Source: Selaginella moellendorffii (Eukaryota; Streptophyta; Lycopodiopsida; Selaginellales; Selaginellaceae). Taken from it: a DNA stretch of 64,000 nt. The number at the start of each line of letters is the position of its first letter. Positions within the stretch are counted from its first letter, which is position 1. A program made the position numbers and the translations under genes. The notes under the pieces were generated by a model. That model worked only from the letters and a program-made list of their open reading frames with translations. It did no database searches and was not told the DNA's origin. Shown here in pieces: positions 1-9,673 of this stretch. Location: NCBI RefSeq assembly GCF_000143415.4, contig NW_003314267.1:1309309-1373308 (forward strand). Direction: 5' to 3'.

Positions 1-1564
1 CGGAACTGCGAGTTTGGCCGGATGAGAGCGGCGTCCGAGGGGAGGTAGGCGCGCGTGAGATTTTCTTCTTTCTTGCGGTGTAATTCTGTGAATTGGAAGG
101 AAAGAAGGCCCGGATCAAAGTGGAGAATGCGAATCCAGAGATTACTGCGACAGGGAGGAAGGAATCGAATCTCGGTAGCCTGGCAATGCCGATGAGGAGA
201 GCGAAAGGACACAGTGAACGTAAGCGTTTTCCTTTTATGTAAGGCAGTAACGCGCAGTGTTTTTTTTTTTTCCTCTTATGCTTCTTCCAGCATGTTTGAA
301 GCTCCCAAGCGATGAGGTGATTGAAAAGCTTGAATTCCCATCGAGACTTCCTAGTCCGCTGGGAGATCTTCGCTTTGCCAAGCAGTCGGGAAGTGGTGTG
401 GAAGCAAACACGAACAGATTTGTGGGATCTCAGACCATGGCTGAGAGAAATAGCTCGTTCCAGGTGAGAACGTTAATAGCTATGCTTCTACACTAAATGT
501 TTTTTTCTTTACTTGCTAGATTCGCGAGAATATGGAGGTGCATTGTGGTTTCTACGGTGAAGACCCTGGTTTTGACATTGACGAAGTCGACACAGCTTTT
601 CTAAAAACTTGCAAGGCTGTTGTGACGACTTGCAACTTCGGCGGAGGAGATGATATCTATCAGCCGATTGGCATGTCAGATGCTTCTCTAGCAAAGGTCT
701 GGCTCATCGATTTCTCTCCTGTTAATCTTCGTTTCTCACAAGAACTTTTCAGGTGTGTTATGTTGCGTTTTGGGACGAGGTGACCCTTTCGCAAATGCCA
801 GAGGATAAAAGACCATCTCCCGACACTCGCATGGCTGGTTTGTGGAGAGTAGTCGTCGTTCGAAACCTTCCTTTCAACGACCAGCGTCGAAACGGGAAAA
901 TTCCAAAGGTATTTCGTCCTTATAAAACCTTCTCGCTCATTGCTTTCCGAGTTGGTGCAGTTGCTGGGACACAGACTATTTCCAAACGTAAGATACTCAA
1001 TCTGGGTGGACTCCAAGTACCAGTTCCGTCGTGATCCCATGGCAGTTTTCCATGCCCTGCTGTGGAGTCCCCAGGCAGCGCTGGGTATTTCAGAGCACGG
1101 AGCTCGACGGTGCGTTTATCGTGAAGGCAAAGCCGTGGTGGCCAAGAACAAAGCTTTGCCAGCCGAGGTGGACTTGCAACTCAGCCAGTACCAGGCGGAA
1201 GGATTTCCAGAAAACGCAACTTTCAATGGGCACAAAGGTACTGAACTATTCTTCAATGATTTTTTCGTATCTAAAAACATGTCTCATGTTTTGTTTTGTT
1301 TTTTTTGTTTTTTGTTTTCCAGCATTGGCTGAAGCATCAGTGATTGTAAGAGAACACACTCCAGTGACCAACCTGTTTATGTGCCTGTGGTTTAACGAGG
1401 TGGTCCGCTACACTGCGAGGGACCAGCTGAGCTTTCCTTACGTTCTCCGACGCTTTGGGCTGCTCCAGCTCAACATGTTCCCCGTTTGCACACGCAAAGC
1501 GCTTGTGAATAGCATCGGCCACAGACAAAAGGCAAAACCACTCGAGAGAATTCCCACCGAGTAG
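1..1564 (+). CDS. MUCI70/TOD1-like glycosyltransferase (DUF616), 5'-partial
   Basis: The joined exons read as a plant DUF616 protein, the family of Arabidopsis MUCI70 and TOD1, proposed Golgi glycosyltransferases for cell-wall polysaccharides. Visible landmarks, in order, are CGFYGEDPGFDI, a CNFGGGDD-like stretch, WRVVVVRNLPF, HRLFPNVRYSIWVDSKYQF (a DxD-like region), ISEHGARRCVY, VIVREHTPVTNLFMCLWF and RDQLSFPYVL. Exons inferred from GT-AG signals and unbroken frame are about 100-219, 291-463, 520-696, 753-908, 961-1237 and 1323-1564 (TAG). Introns are 52-85 nt. The frame is open upstream of the first clear ATG (186), and a GT donor near 46 suggests an earlier exon, so the N-terminus (cytosolic tail and membrane anchor in this family) lies partly outside the window. 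The family call is secure; the 5' structure is not. Confidence 0.85.
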
Positions 1565-1790
1565 GCAATCAGGTTAGTGCCTTCCACGTTTTAATATTTC
1601 TCCACCTTTCTCTTTTGTTTCTTCTGATATTATTTGGATTCCCTCTTCTGACTTAGATCTTGTTGCAGTCACATTTTTTTCTCGGTTCCGAAAGACGACG
1701 CCGTCTAGCAGCTGGATTTTGCGCGTACGACCCGAACGACCGCATTCACGGCACCTTGACACGGTCCTCGAGCTCAACTCAACTTCCGGG

Positions 1791-1797
1791 TATAAAA
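1791..1797 (+). promoter_or_regulatory. TATA box of first DUF538 gene
   Basis: TATAAAA lies 69 bases upstream of the ATG at 1866, a normal plant core-promoter spacing for a short 5' UTR. Position and consensus are the only evidence. Confidence 0.55.
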
Positions 1798-1865
1798 ACC
1801 GAAGCAGGCTTTTCCCGGAGATCATCGCCACCACCACCACCACCGTCAACTTTAGCTCGATCGCC

Positions 1866-2276
1866 ATGGGTGTTCCCGAGGATCAACGAAAAGCCGCCGA
1901 AGTTTACACTGGCCAGGCCGTCTTCTCCAAGAAGTCCATGGAGCTCATGGACGAGTTTGGACTTCCATCCGGACTGCTGCCTCTCACAGGCGTGGAAGAA
2001 TGCGGGATCGTGAGAGCGACGGGCTTCATCTGGATCGTCCTCAAGAAGGAGATGGAACACTACTTCAAGCTGGCGGGGCGCAAAGTCTCGTTTGGGACGG
2101 AGATCACGGCCGTGGCTGCCAGCGGCCAGCTCAAGAACATAACCGGGATCAAGGCCCGCGAGATGATGCTGTGGGTGGAGGTGAAAGCCATGGAAGTCGA
2201 GCAGCGCAAGATCCGGTTTAGAGCTCTCGCTGGGATCACTCGCTCGTTCCCGGTGGATTGCTTCGCTGCGGTATGA
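1866..2276 (+). CDS. DUF538 family protein, copy 1
   Basis: A single-exon gene for 136 residues matching the plant DUF538 family: GLPSGLLPLTGVEECG near the N-terminus, TGFIWIVLKKEMEHYFKLAG, then the C-terminal ALAGITRSFPVDCF. DUF538 proteins are small, plant-specific, induced under stress, and of unsettled biochemistry (a lipid-binding-like barrel has been proposed). There is no signal peptide in this copy. The start is the first ATG after the TATA box; the in-frame extension upstream (to 1719) has no coding support. It lies head-to-tail with a paralogue at 2715, a local tandem duplication. 2277-2594 between them shows no further coding signal. Confidence 0.85.
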   Translation: MGVPEDQRKAAEVYTGQAVFSKKSMELMDEFGLPSGLLPLTGVEECGIVRATGFIWIVLKKEMEHYFKLAGRKVSFGTEITAVAASGQLKNITGIKAREMMLWVEVKAMEVEQRKIRFRALAGITRSFPVDCFAAV

Positions 2277-2594
2277 AGGAGAGATCGATTTGTTCTATAA
2301 ATTCCACTCTTTGGATCAAAGTTAAACGATTAGTTCTATATCTTTGAGTCGGAATTATAGACGATTGTAGTTAGATTTTCTTAGTTCTTTGTAAGATGTT
2401 TCAATTTTTCGGTTCGATATCTCTCGCTCTCAAACTTAAAAAGACCGCGTCAACTTTTTCCACGAGAAATACATTATTTGTTTTGTTTCTCGTTATACGG
2501 GCTGCGTGGTTCGCCACCTAACGAGAGTAAATTCTGCTGACACGCGCGCCCGTACGCTCCACCACTTGTGGACCCCTGGCCCATCCCGCCTCTG

Positions 2595-2600
2595 TATAAA
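2595..2600 (+). promoter_or_regulatory. TATA box of second DUF538 gene
   Basis: TATAAA lies 115 bases before the ATG at 2715, preceded by a GC-rich stretch. Its placement relative to the start resembles that of the upstream paralogue. Confidence 0.5.
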
Positions 2601-2714
2601 ACGTACAATCCCTACCTCCTCTTCCCTGTGTATCTTGTCTATAGCCATAGCTAGAGCTCCGTGAGAGAAGAGCACTCCAGAAGAGGGAAAGAGAGCTCTC
2701 GAGCTTCCACAGCC

Positions 2715-3137
2715 ATGGTGGTCACCGAGGAGCAGAAGAAGGGCGGCGAGATGTACCAGGGGCACGAAGTTTGCCTGCCCAAGGCGGTGGAATTGCTCCA
2801 GCAGTTTGGATTGCCTGGAGGGCTCTTGCCCCTTGAGGATGTCGAGGAATGCGGCGTGGTGCACGACACCGGCTTCGTCTGGATCCTCTCCAAGAAGAAA
2901 GTGGACCACTACTTCAAGCTCGCCAAGCGCAAGGTGTGCTACGGCACCGAGATCACGGCTCACATCGTCAAGAACAAGCTGGAGCAGCTGCGCGGTGTCA
3001 AGGCCAGAGAGCTGCTGCTGTGGGTGGACGTGAACGAGATCGAGGTGGACCAGCGCGACTCGGGTAAGATCCACTTCCGCGGCCTGGCCGGGATCACGCG
3101 GACTTTCCCGGTGGAGTGCTTCGCTCCAGGCGAGTGA
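2715..3137 (+). CDS. DUF538 family protein, copy 2
   Basis: Single exon, 140 residues, alignable end to end with the gene at 1866: both share GLPxGLLPL, VEECG, HYFKLA, GTEITA, KARE, LLWVxV and the final LAGITRxFPVxCF. This copy keeps a more typical DUF538 central segment (KRKVCYGTEITA) and has a short acidic C-terminal end. The start ATG lies in a good context (GCCATGG). The two genes sit in direct orientation about 440 bp apart, each with its own TATA box, so they are likely separately transcribed tandem paralogues. 3138-3454 downstream holds no recognisable gene. Confidence 0.87.
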   Translation: MVVTEEQKKGGEMYQGHEVCLPKAVELLQQFGLPGGLLPLEDVEECGVVHDTGFVWILSKKKVDHYFKLAKRKVCYGTEITAHIVKNKLEQLRGVKARELLLWVDVNEIEVDQRDSGKIHFRGLAGITRTFPVECFAPGE

Positions 3138-3454
3138 TGGAAGGAGCTCTCTTTTAAACCGGGAAGAGGGGGGGATCTGGAAAGTTGAGCTATCGGTTAG
3201 TTCCATCTTTGAGTTCCTAGAGTAGTAAAACTTCCCTGGTGTTGTTAGTTTGCAAAGAAAGCACAAACTTTAAATCGAACAATTGTTCTAGCAAGTGTTC
3301 TCGCCGTTGTTTCTGCCTTCTCACGGCTATCTACAAGGTTCTGTTTGTTATTTGGGTGATTGATCCTGGAAGTTAACGCATCAGTGCCGAGAAGGAAAAA
3401 AATGAAAACAAAACCATACCAGTGTTTACAAACTCGAGGAGAGTGAAAGCTTTG

Positions 3455-4290
3455 TCAGCTCGGTGGTGAGTGGTGAAACTTTGCTTTGTCGAAGAGCAGA
3501 CGAATGGGAGATTTCGGTGTCTTTGGAGGCGTCGTCCTCGGCGAGGTCTTGTTCTTCGCAGACTGCTTCGTAGCCTGGAACAAAAAATGATAAGAATGAA
3601 GAACAGAGGAAAAATGGTCAGAGCAAGTTACAGAAGTGATGAGTTTGTCGAACGCGTTTGGCCCATACTCCGAGATGTACTGAGCTACGGCTACTCGGGC
3701 GTCGGAGCTCATCATGCGAAGCAACTTCTTTTGCTTCTCGTTGTAGTCATACGTGTGTTCGTCGTCCAGGTGATCCTTTTGGGTTTGTATGTTGTATAGT
3801 CCTCTTCTAACGTAGTTCCTGTAGAGGAAGCAAGCACCGCGGAACTGTGGAAGTATGAGCCAGAAGATCAAAAGTATTTTGACCATCGGCCAGATTGGAA
3901 TCCTGGAACGCAAAAGTAAAGAGATCATATAAGAAAGCCCCACAAGAAATAGAGAAAAAGAAAGAACGAACTTACATTTCTAGGACTCTGTCTGCTGCTA
4001 GCTCGAAGAGTGCTATGAAGGAATATATCACCCAGTAAGTAAGCCATTGCTCATCGTCTTCCTTGAAAGGGCTCTCAATCGCCCTGATTGATTGATACCT
4101 GGAAGAAGGAGAATGATGTTTTGGACATAGAACATTATAGAAGGAAAAGAGGAGAACTTACAATGGATAGCCGAGCATCACAGCCGGTCTGGAATCGCGC
4201 AAAATCAGCGAAAATGCTCGATAGACACGATTGAGAAGCTTACCCGAGATAAGGCAGCAAGGACTTGAGCAGCGTCAGGGTCACGCCCAT
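3455..4290 (-). CDS. HVA22/REEP-family ER membrane protein
   Basis: Five exons on the minus strand (4244-4290, 4162-4188, 3976-4098, 3632-3902, 3455-3574) join in one frame to 195 residues. The N-terminal half carries the TB2/DP1/HVA22 signature: GYPLYQSIRAIES, then DDEQWLTYWVIYS, IPIWPMVKILLIFWLILPQF and RGACFLYRNYVRRGL, with the paired hydrophobic hairpins typical of this ER-shaping family. Plant HVA22 genes are often induced by ABA and stress and act in ER tubule shaping, vesicle traffic and reticulophagy. The C-terminal third is basic and proline/threonine-rich, as in longer HVA22 members. Exon 2 is only 27 nt, so automated predictors may miss it. Confidence 0.88.
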
Positions 4291-4612
4291 CCTGGAGAAA
4301 ATCTGTGAGGAATCGCTCTGACGAGCACTCGCGGCTCCAAAATCCACGAATTCATACCTCGAAACCCCTGGAAATCGACGAGCTCCTTCGCATCAACGTC
4401 GCTGTCTCGTCTAGGGCAGCATTTGTTTTTATGCGAGCTATGCTTGTGCTTGCAGGATAGCATATTCCAGGACTGCAAGAAAAGCTATCCAACGGTATTG
4501 GAGCTGATAGAAAACTTCAACGGGCAGATCCCTGCCACGTCACCCACCCAAGAGCCCTAAGGTTTTAGGGTTCTTCATCCACTCGAATTTTCGTTTTGAT
4601 TTATTTGTGGCG

Positions 4613-4630
4613 ATGCGGTGCTGGCGATGA
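4613..4630 (+). promoter_or_regulatory. uORF overlapping the PRORP start by ATGA
   Basis: A five-codon upstream ORF begins at 4613 and ends in TGA at 4628-4630. Its last codon and stop overlap the ATG of the following gene (4627). Such ATGA overlaps can lower translation of the main ORF or allow termination-reinitiation. Function is inferred from layout only. Confidence 0.4.
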
Positions 4631-7220
4631 ATCTCTCGGGGATCTCGTTCGTCTACTTGCGATTCTCGCCGCTGGTCTCATCGCTACAGCCACTCCATGG
4701 CGCCTTAGGTAGTTTGCTTTCGATTCATTCTAAATTCTTGAAGGAGAGCTTGGCTTGCAGGGCGTCGGTAGCCTTAGCCGCGAGTAGCTATTACAGTAAA
4801 GAGATCGGCGTAGTCTTAGATCCCTGGCATTGCTACAGGAGGCCCGTAAGTGGCGATTCACAGGAAGCTGGAGAGATCAAAGTCTCGCCAAGTAAGAAAT
4901 CGAGGGGCGAGAAGTCTATAGCTGTTACAAGCGACACTCACATTGCTAAATCCAGCTCAAAGAAGGCTGGGATCAAGAAGGAAACTAAGGAGCTTTCATC
5001 TTCTTCATCCTCAGCCAAGTGTAAGAAGAAGAAAATCGAGATCGAGGCAGCCGAAGTGAAGTCCGAAACGATCAATCCTCTGGAAGGTAAGCTGCAAACT
5101 CTGGTCGTGCCTGAAAGCGTCCTTTGGCTGAAGCCGCTGCCTGTGAAGATCGAGATCCAGAAGGCAAAAGTTGGCCGAAGGAAAGAGAAGAATTCGTGAA
5201 GTCATGCCGATAGCCAGTGAGGTTTTGGAGGGTGACCTGCCGCTGAGGGTCAATTATCTTCAGCTGGAAACCAAGAAGAGAGCTGCGACAGACAACACGA
5301 ATCACGAGAGCAAGCGATGCGTCCAAAAGAAGAAGAAGTTTACGCCCGACTCGGAGCTGAGGTTCAAGCTGGAGAGCTGCTCGAAAGTGGGGGACGTGAC
5401 TGGAGCTTTAGACATTTACGACTCCAGCAAGGATCAAGGTGTGAAGCTGAGCCAGTATCACTACAACGTTCTCTTGTACCTGTGCTCGTCGGCTGCATTG
5501 GGAGTGATCGTTCCGGGGAAAGGCAGCAGGCATCAGAAAAGTTCTTCGGAGGTGGCAGCCACCGTAGAAGACGAGGGGATTTTGTTCCGGGGAAACATGA
5601 CCGCTTTGGTGCCACGAAACACCACGGGCTTGTCGCAAGAAGTGATGAAGCTGGCACTGGATAGGGGCCTGGAGATTTACGAGCGGATGAAACTCGAAGG
5701 TATCTCGGCGAACGAGGCGGCCTTCACGTCCATTGCAAGGCTCGCTGTTGCTAAACGGGATGGCGACTTGGCCTTTTCGCTTGTGAAAGAGATGACAACG
5801 TCCGGGATCACTCCCAAGCTGAGGTCTTACGGTCCAGCGCTCTACACTTACTTCAAGTCCAACCGGGTTGACAAGGCGTTTGAGGTTGACGATCATATGC
5901 GCTCCTTCGGTGTCCAGCCAGAGGAGATGGAGCTCCAAATTTTACTAGAGCTGAGCTTGAAGGCGGGACAGGAGCAAAGAGTGTACTCGGTGCTACACAG
6001 GTTGAGGCGCTCAGTGCGAGAAGTTTCTCCATCCACGGCTACTACTATTGAGAGATGGTTTTCAAGCGACGCTGCTTCGTCCAGTGGGAGTGACAAGAAG
6101 TATGACGACGAGGACGTTAGAAGAGCTCTGGCAGCACAAGGTGGTGGTGGTCTCGAACTCGGCTGGATCGGCTCCGGGAGATGGAGTGTAAAGCGCACAG
6201 CTTTGGACGCGAGCGGAGTATGCGAAAGCTGCAGGCACAAGATGGCCGCTGTCGATCTTAACGCAGAAGAAACGAACAGGTTTGCGGAGAATCTGGCTGC
6301 TCTGGCTTGTGAGAAAGAACGCGACGCAAATTCTTTCAAGGAGTTCCAGGTAAAAAGACTTTCTTCTTGTTAGCCATTAACTTGTAGCATAACGCAGGAG
6401 TGGATGGCCGAGCATGGACCATTTGATGCCATAGTGGATGGCGCAAACGTTGCCTTGTTCAATCAGAACTTCAGTGCTGGAGGATTCAGTTTCTCACAGG
6501 TAACTGTGTTAGATGTTCTTCCGCTGATCTCCTCCCTACTTTGTTTTGTTCTCGCAGTTGAATTCCGTCGTGACCGAGCTATCAAATCAGCATGGGAAGT
6601 CACCCTTGGTGATCTTGCATAAAAGGCGCGTCACTGGAGGGCCAGCAGCTTCTCCCCAATCTCAGGAACTATTGAAGCAGTGGACTGCAGCGAATGCTCT
6701 GTATACCGCTGCGACGGGATCAAACGACGACTGGTTAGTCTTTTTTTCTGGAGAAAACTAGAGAAGAGATCGTCTTGCCTTACACTCTTATCACTCTCCA
6801 GGTATTGGCTTTACGCCGCCGTGACGTGCAAGTGTTTGCTGGTTAGCAACGACGAGATGAGAGACCATCTCTTTCAGATGCTTGGGAACGATCTATTTCC
6901 TCGGTGGAAGGAGCGACATCAGGTAAAACTCCGAGCTTTAAGTTAGTAGAAGTTCATGTTTCTCGCAGGCTCGCTTTGGGTTCTCGAATAGCAACCCGTT
7001 TTTCGACATGCCGCCCCCATATTCTACGGTGATCCAGGTTGTTCTCTCGGATTTTTCTCTCTTTTTCTACGCGCTCACTGAGTTCTTGCTCCAGGAATGC
7101 GAGAATGGTTCTTGGCATTTCCCGATTAGCAGAGGCAACGATGAAGATGATGAAGCCGAGGAGCCGCACAAGCAGCCGCGATCTTGGCTTTGCATCAGAC
7201 GCGACGAGGAAACAAAGTAA
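4627..7220 (+). CDS. Protein-only RNase P (PRORP)
   Basis: PRORPs cleave the 5' leader from pre-tRNA in plant organelles and nucleus. The large exon (open from 5147 to 6349) carries PPR motifs (VTGALDIYDSSKDQGVKLSQ, GLEIYERMKLEGI, KAFEVDDHMRSFGVQP) and the zinc-site CESC. Later exons 6398-6499, 6558-6733, 6802-6922, 6969-7037 and 7095-7220 encode the NYN nuclease domain: FDAIVDGANVA, GSNDDWYWLYAAV, VSNDEMRDHLF, WKERHQ, MPPPYSTVIQ and the final WHFP with a downstream Cys that completes the zinc site. All expected catalytic aspartates are present. The 5' exon (from ATG 4627) encodes a hydrophobic, serine/arginine-rich presequence suggesting organelle targeting, then a lysine-rich linker. The 5' exon and the main ORF are in different frames; an intron ending at 5160 (donor perhaps near 5019) would join them, but this junction is unresolved, and ATG 5204 is an alternative start. 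Confidence 0.88.
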
Positions 7221-7284
7221 TTGAATGAGACGAAGGAAAAAAATGTGTTAAAAAGAAGAGGTTTTTTAGGGCTCTTCCCTGTCA

Positions 7285-9486
7285 ATGGTGAAAATCGCCA
7301 GGAGCTCAATCGAACAGAGCTTGAGGGCGTGCGTAGATCTGATCGAAGGGCAACGCCTCCATGGCCGGGTCCGCTCCGATTTCCGCGACGACACCTTCCT
7401 CGCCAATCTGCTCGTCCAAATGTATGGGCGATGCGGTAGCGTCAAAGACGCGCGCGCGGCATTCAAGCAGATCGAGCACCGCGACCAATTCTCGTGGAAT
7501 CTCATGCTTGGCGCTTACGTCCAGAACGGCTGCGTCGCCGACGCCAAGAAGATGTTCGATCGGATGAAGCGGCGAGACATCGTCTCGTGGACGACGGTCA
7601 TGGCGGCATTTGCCCAATGCGGGCAATTGCAAGAGGCCGAGCGAATGCTCCACCGGATGCCAAACCTTAGCGCCGTGTCGTGGAATTCGATCATCGCTGG
7701 CTACGCGCAAGCTGGAAACGCGCGATCAGCGAAGGCGTTGTTCGATCAAATGCCCGTGGTGGATGAGATCTCTTGGGCAACGCTCATCGCGGCAAATGCC
7801 CAAAGGGGGCATTCTTCCCAGGCCAAGGAAGTCTTTGATGAGATGCCCTCTCGCAATGTATTTGCCTGGACGGCGCTCATCCAAGCGCTCGCGGAGGACG
7901 GCTATGGCGGCGACGCGATGCGCGCGTTCGAGGCGATGCCGGGCAGGAACTCCGTGGCGTGCAATGCGATGATGCGCGCGCTGGCCGAGGCCGGCGATCC
8001 GGACGGAGCCAAGAGGGTCTTTGATGACAACCTGGATCGCAGCGTGGTGTCGTGGACGTCGCTCTTCCAGGGATTGCTCTCCGGGCAGCGGCCGCTCGAG
8101 GAGGCCGAGGAGATCTTCGGCCGCTGCCCCGCCAGGGACGCCGTGCTCTGGAATTCGATGCTCGCGGCCCACGCCGCCAGGCCGCAATCGATCGCTGCGG
8201 CAAAAGCCCTCTTTCGCCGGATGCCTGGGAAGAACGTCGTGTCCTGGACGACGATGATCTCCGCCTACGTCGCTGCTGGAGACCTCCGCCGCGCCGATCG
8301 CGTCTTCTCGCGGATGCCCTGGCACGACGCCGTGGTCTGGAACGCGATGATCGCCGGTTATGCGAGCAAGGCCAAGGTGGATCGCGCCGAGGAGCTCTTC
8401 GCTCGAATGCCCGGGTGGAATCCCACGTCGTGGTATCTCATGATCGCGGCGTATGCGCACAATGGCCACTGCTCCAGCGCGATCGAGCTCTTCCGGCTCA
8501 TGAATCTGGTTGGGACGAACGCCGCCAGCGAGTTCTTGTTCGTGAGCTTGCTGGGGGCTTGCAGCCACAAGGGGACGATCGAGGAGGGGTGGGGGATCTT
8601 CCGGGAGATGGTGGGCGATTTTGGAGTGGTGGCGATCAAGGAGCACTACTGCGCGATGATCGATGTGCTGGGGCGGGCGGGGAAGCTGCGCGAGGCGGAG
8701 GAGCTGGCGGAGACGATGCCTTTCCTGGCGGACGAGGCGGCGTGGGGGAGCTTGCTCGCGGCGTGTAAGGCGGTGGAGAGCGAGTATGGCGTGGAGGTGG
8801 CGAGGAGAGCTGCCGCCAAGGTTATGGAGCTCAGCACCGAGAAGGCGTCGCCATATCTCGCGCTGGCGAGTGTCTACGTTGGGATCGACAAGGGGGGTGG
8901 CAAAGCTGTGGAGAGTTCTTCGATGGATTCTTCTTCCAAGGCTGTGGTAGCAGGGGAGAGTTCTTCCGGATCGATTGAGGAGGATTTGATGGAGAGCTCT
9001 TTGATGGATTCTTCTTCTAAGGGAGTGGTAGCATGGGAGAGTTCTTCCAGATCGATTGAGGAGGCTTTGATGGCGAATGGAGAAGATGGTGGATTGAAAG
9101 CAAGCAGTGATGGGGAGGACGATGGAGAAGATGGCGACAAGAGGGATGACAATTCTGTAGAGAGTTCTTCGATAGCAGGGGAAAGTTCTTCCAGATCGAT
9201 TGATTTGATGGCGAAGTCCTCTAGTGGAGAAGGAGAAGACGATGGTGGATTGAGAGCAAGCAGTGATGGGGGGGAGGACGGAGAAGATGGAGCTCCTGCA
9301 ACGCTTGGAGGAGATGATTGTGGATCGTCGTCTCGAGCAGTAGCGAGTGAGGAAAGTTTTGTAGGCAAGGATGGATCTAACGCATCTTCGCAAACTTCTT
9401 CTTCTAGACGACGAGAAACTATTGCTATTGTCGAAGATGGTGGAAAAGCTAGAACTCGAGGCAGGAAAAGGAGAAAAACGTTGTAA
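7285..9486 (+). CDS. PLS-type PPR protein with acidic Ser-rich tail
   Basis: Intronless, 733 residues. Residues 1 to about 500 are tandem PPR motifs, mostly about 31 residues long with the pattern RDxVSWxxMIxAYAxxG...AxxxFxxMPxR, typical of PLS-class editing or maturation factors in lycophyte organelles. An E-like motif follows (EHYCAMIDVLGRAG, YLALASVYV near 520-530). The expected remainder of E/E+ and any DYW deaminase is missing. About 200 residues of low-complexity sequence replace it, with repeated SSS(K/R)S, GEDDGGLKASSDG-like and DGEDGE blocks, ending in a basic RTRGRKRRK tail that could act as a nuclear signal. No strong transit peptide is evident at the N-terminus. PPR identity is firm; RNA target and editing role are unknown. 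Confidence 0.87.
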   Translation: MVKIARSSIEQSLRACVDLIEGQRLHGRVRSDFRDDTFLANLLVQMYGRCGSVKDARAAFKQIEHRDQFSWNLMLGAYVQNGCVADAKKMFDRMKRRDIVSWTTVMAAFAQCGQLQEAERMLHRMPNLSAVSWNSIIAGYAQAGNARSAKALFDQMPVVDEISWATLIAANAQRGHSSQAKEVFDEMPSRNVFAWTALIQALAEDGYGGDAMRAFEAMPGRNSVACNAMMRALAEAGDPDGAKRVFDDNLDRSVVSWTSLFQGLLSGQRPLEEAEEIFGRCPARDAVLWNSMLAAHAARPQSIAAAKALFRRMPGKNVVSWTTMISAYVAAGDLRRADRVFSRMPWHDAVVWNAMIAGYASKAKVDRAEELFARMPGWNPTSWYLMIAAYAHNGHCSSAIELFRLMNLVGTNAASEFLFVSLLGACSHKGTIEEGWGIFREMVGDFGVVAIKEHYCAMIDVLGRAGKLREAEELAETMPFLADEAAWGSLLAACKAVESEYGVEVARRAAAKVMELSTEKASPYLALASVYVGIDKGGGKAVESSSMDSSSKAVVAGESSSGSIEEDLMESSLMDSSSKGVVAWESSSRSIEEALMANGEDGGLKASSDGEDDGEDGDKRDDNSVESSSIAGESSSRSIDLMAKSSSGEGEDDGGLRASSDGGEDGEDGAPATLGGDDCGSSSRAVASEESFVGKDGSNASSQTSSSRRRETIAIVEDGGKARTRGRKRRKTL

Positions 9487-9673
9487 CAGCGCATTTTTTT
9501 GTTCCTAGCTCTCTTTCGCGGGTCTTTTGAAGATAACATGTCAGCCCTATCTTTATTATCTTACAATTAATCATAATTATTTGATTAGTAACATGATTAA
9601 CCTAAACTGCCAAAACGATTGTCATGTGAACCAAGAGTTTTGATATTATAGAGCAAAGAAGGCTGCCAGGGGA

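Noticed and set aside
7726-9393. Minus-strand ORF of 555 codons
   Set aside because: Antisense shadow of the intronless PPR gene, produced by its GC-rich codon bias; the translation is Arg/His-rich and unlike any domain.
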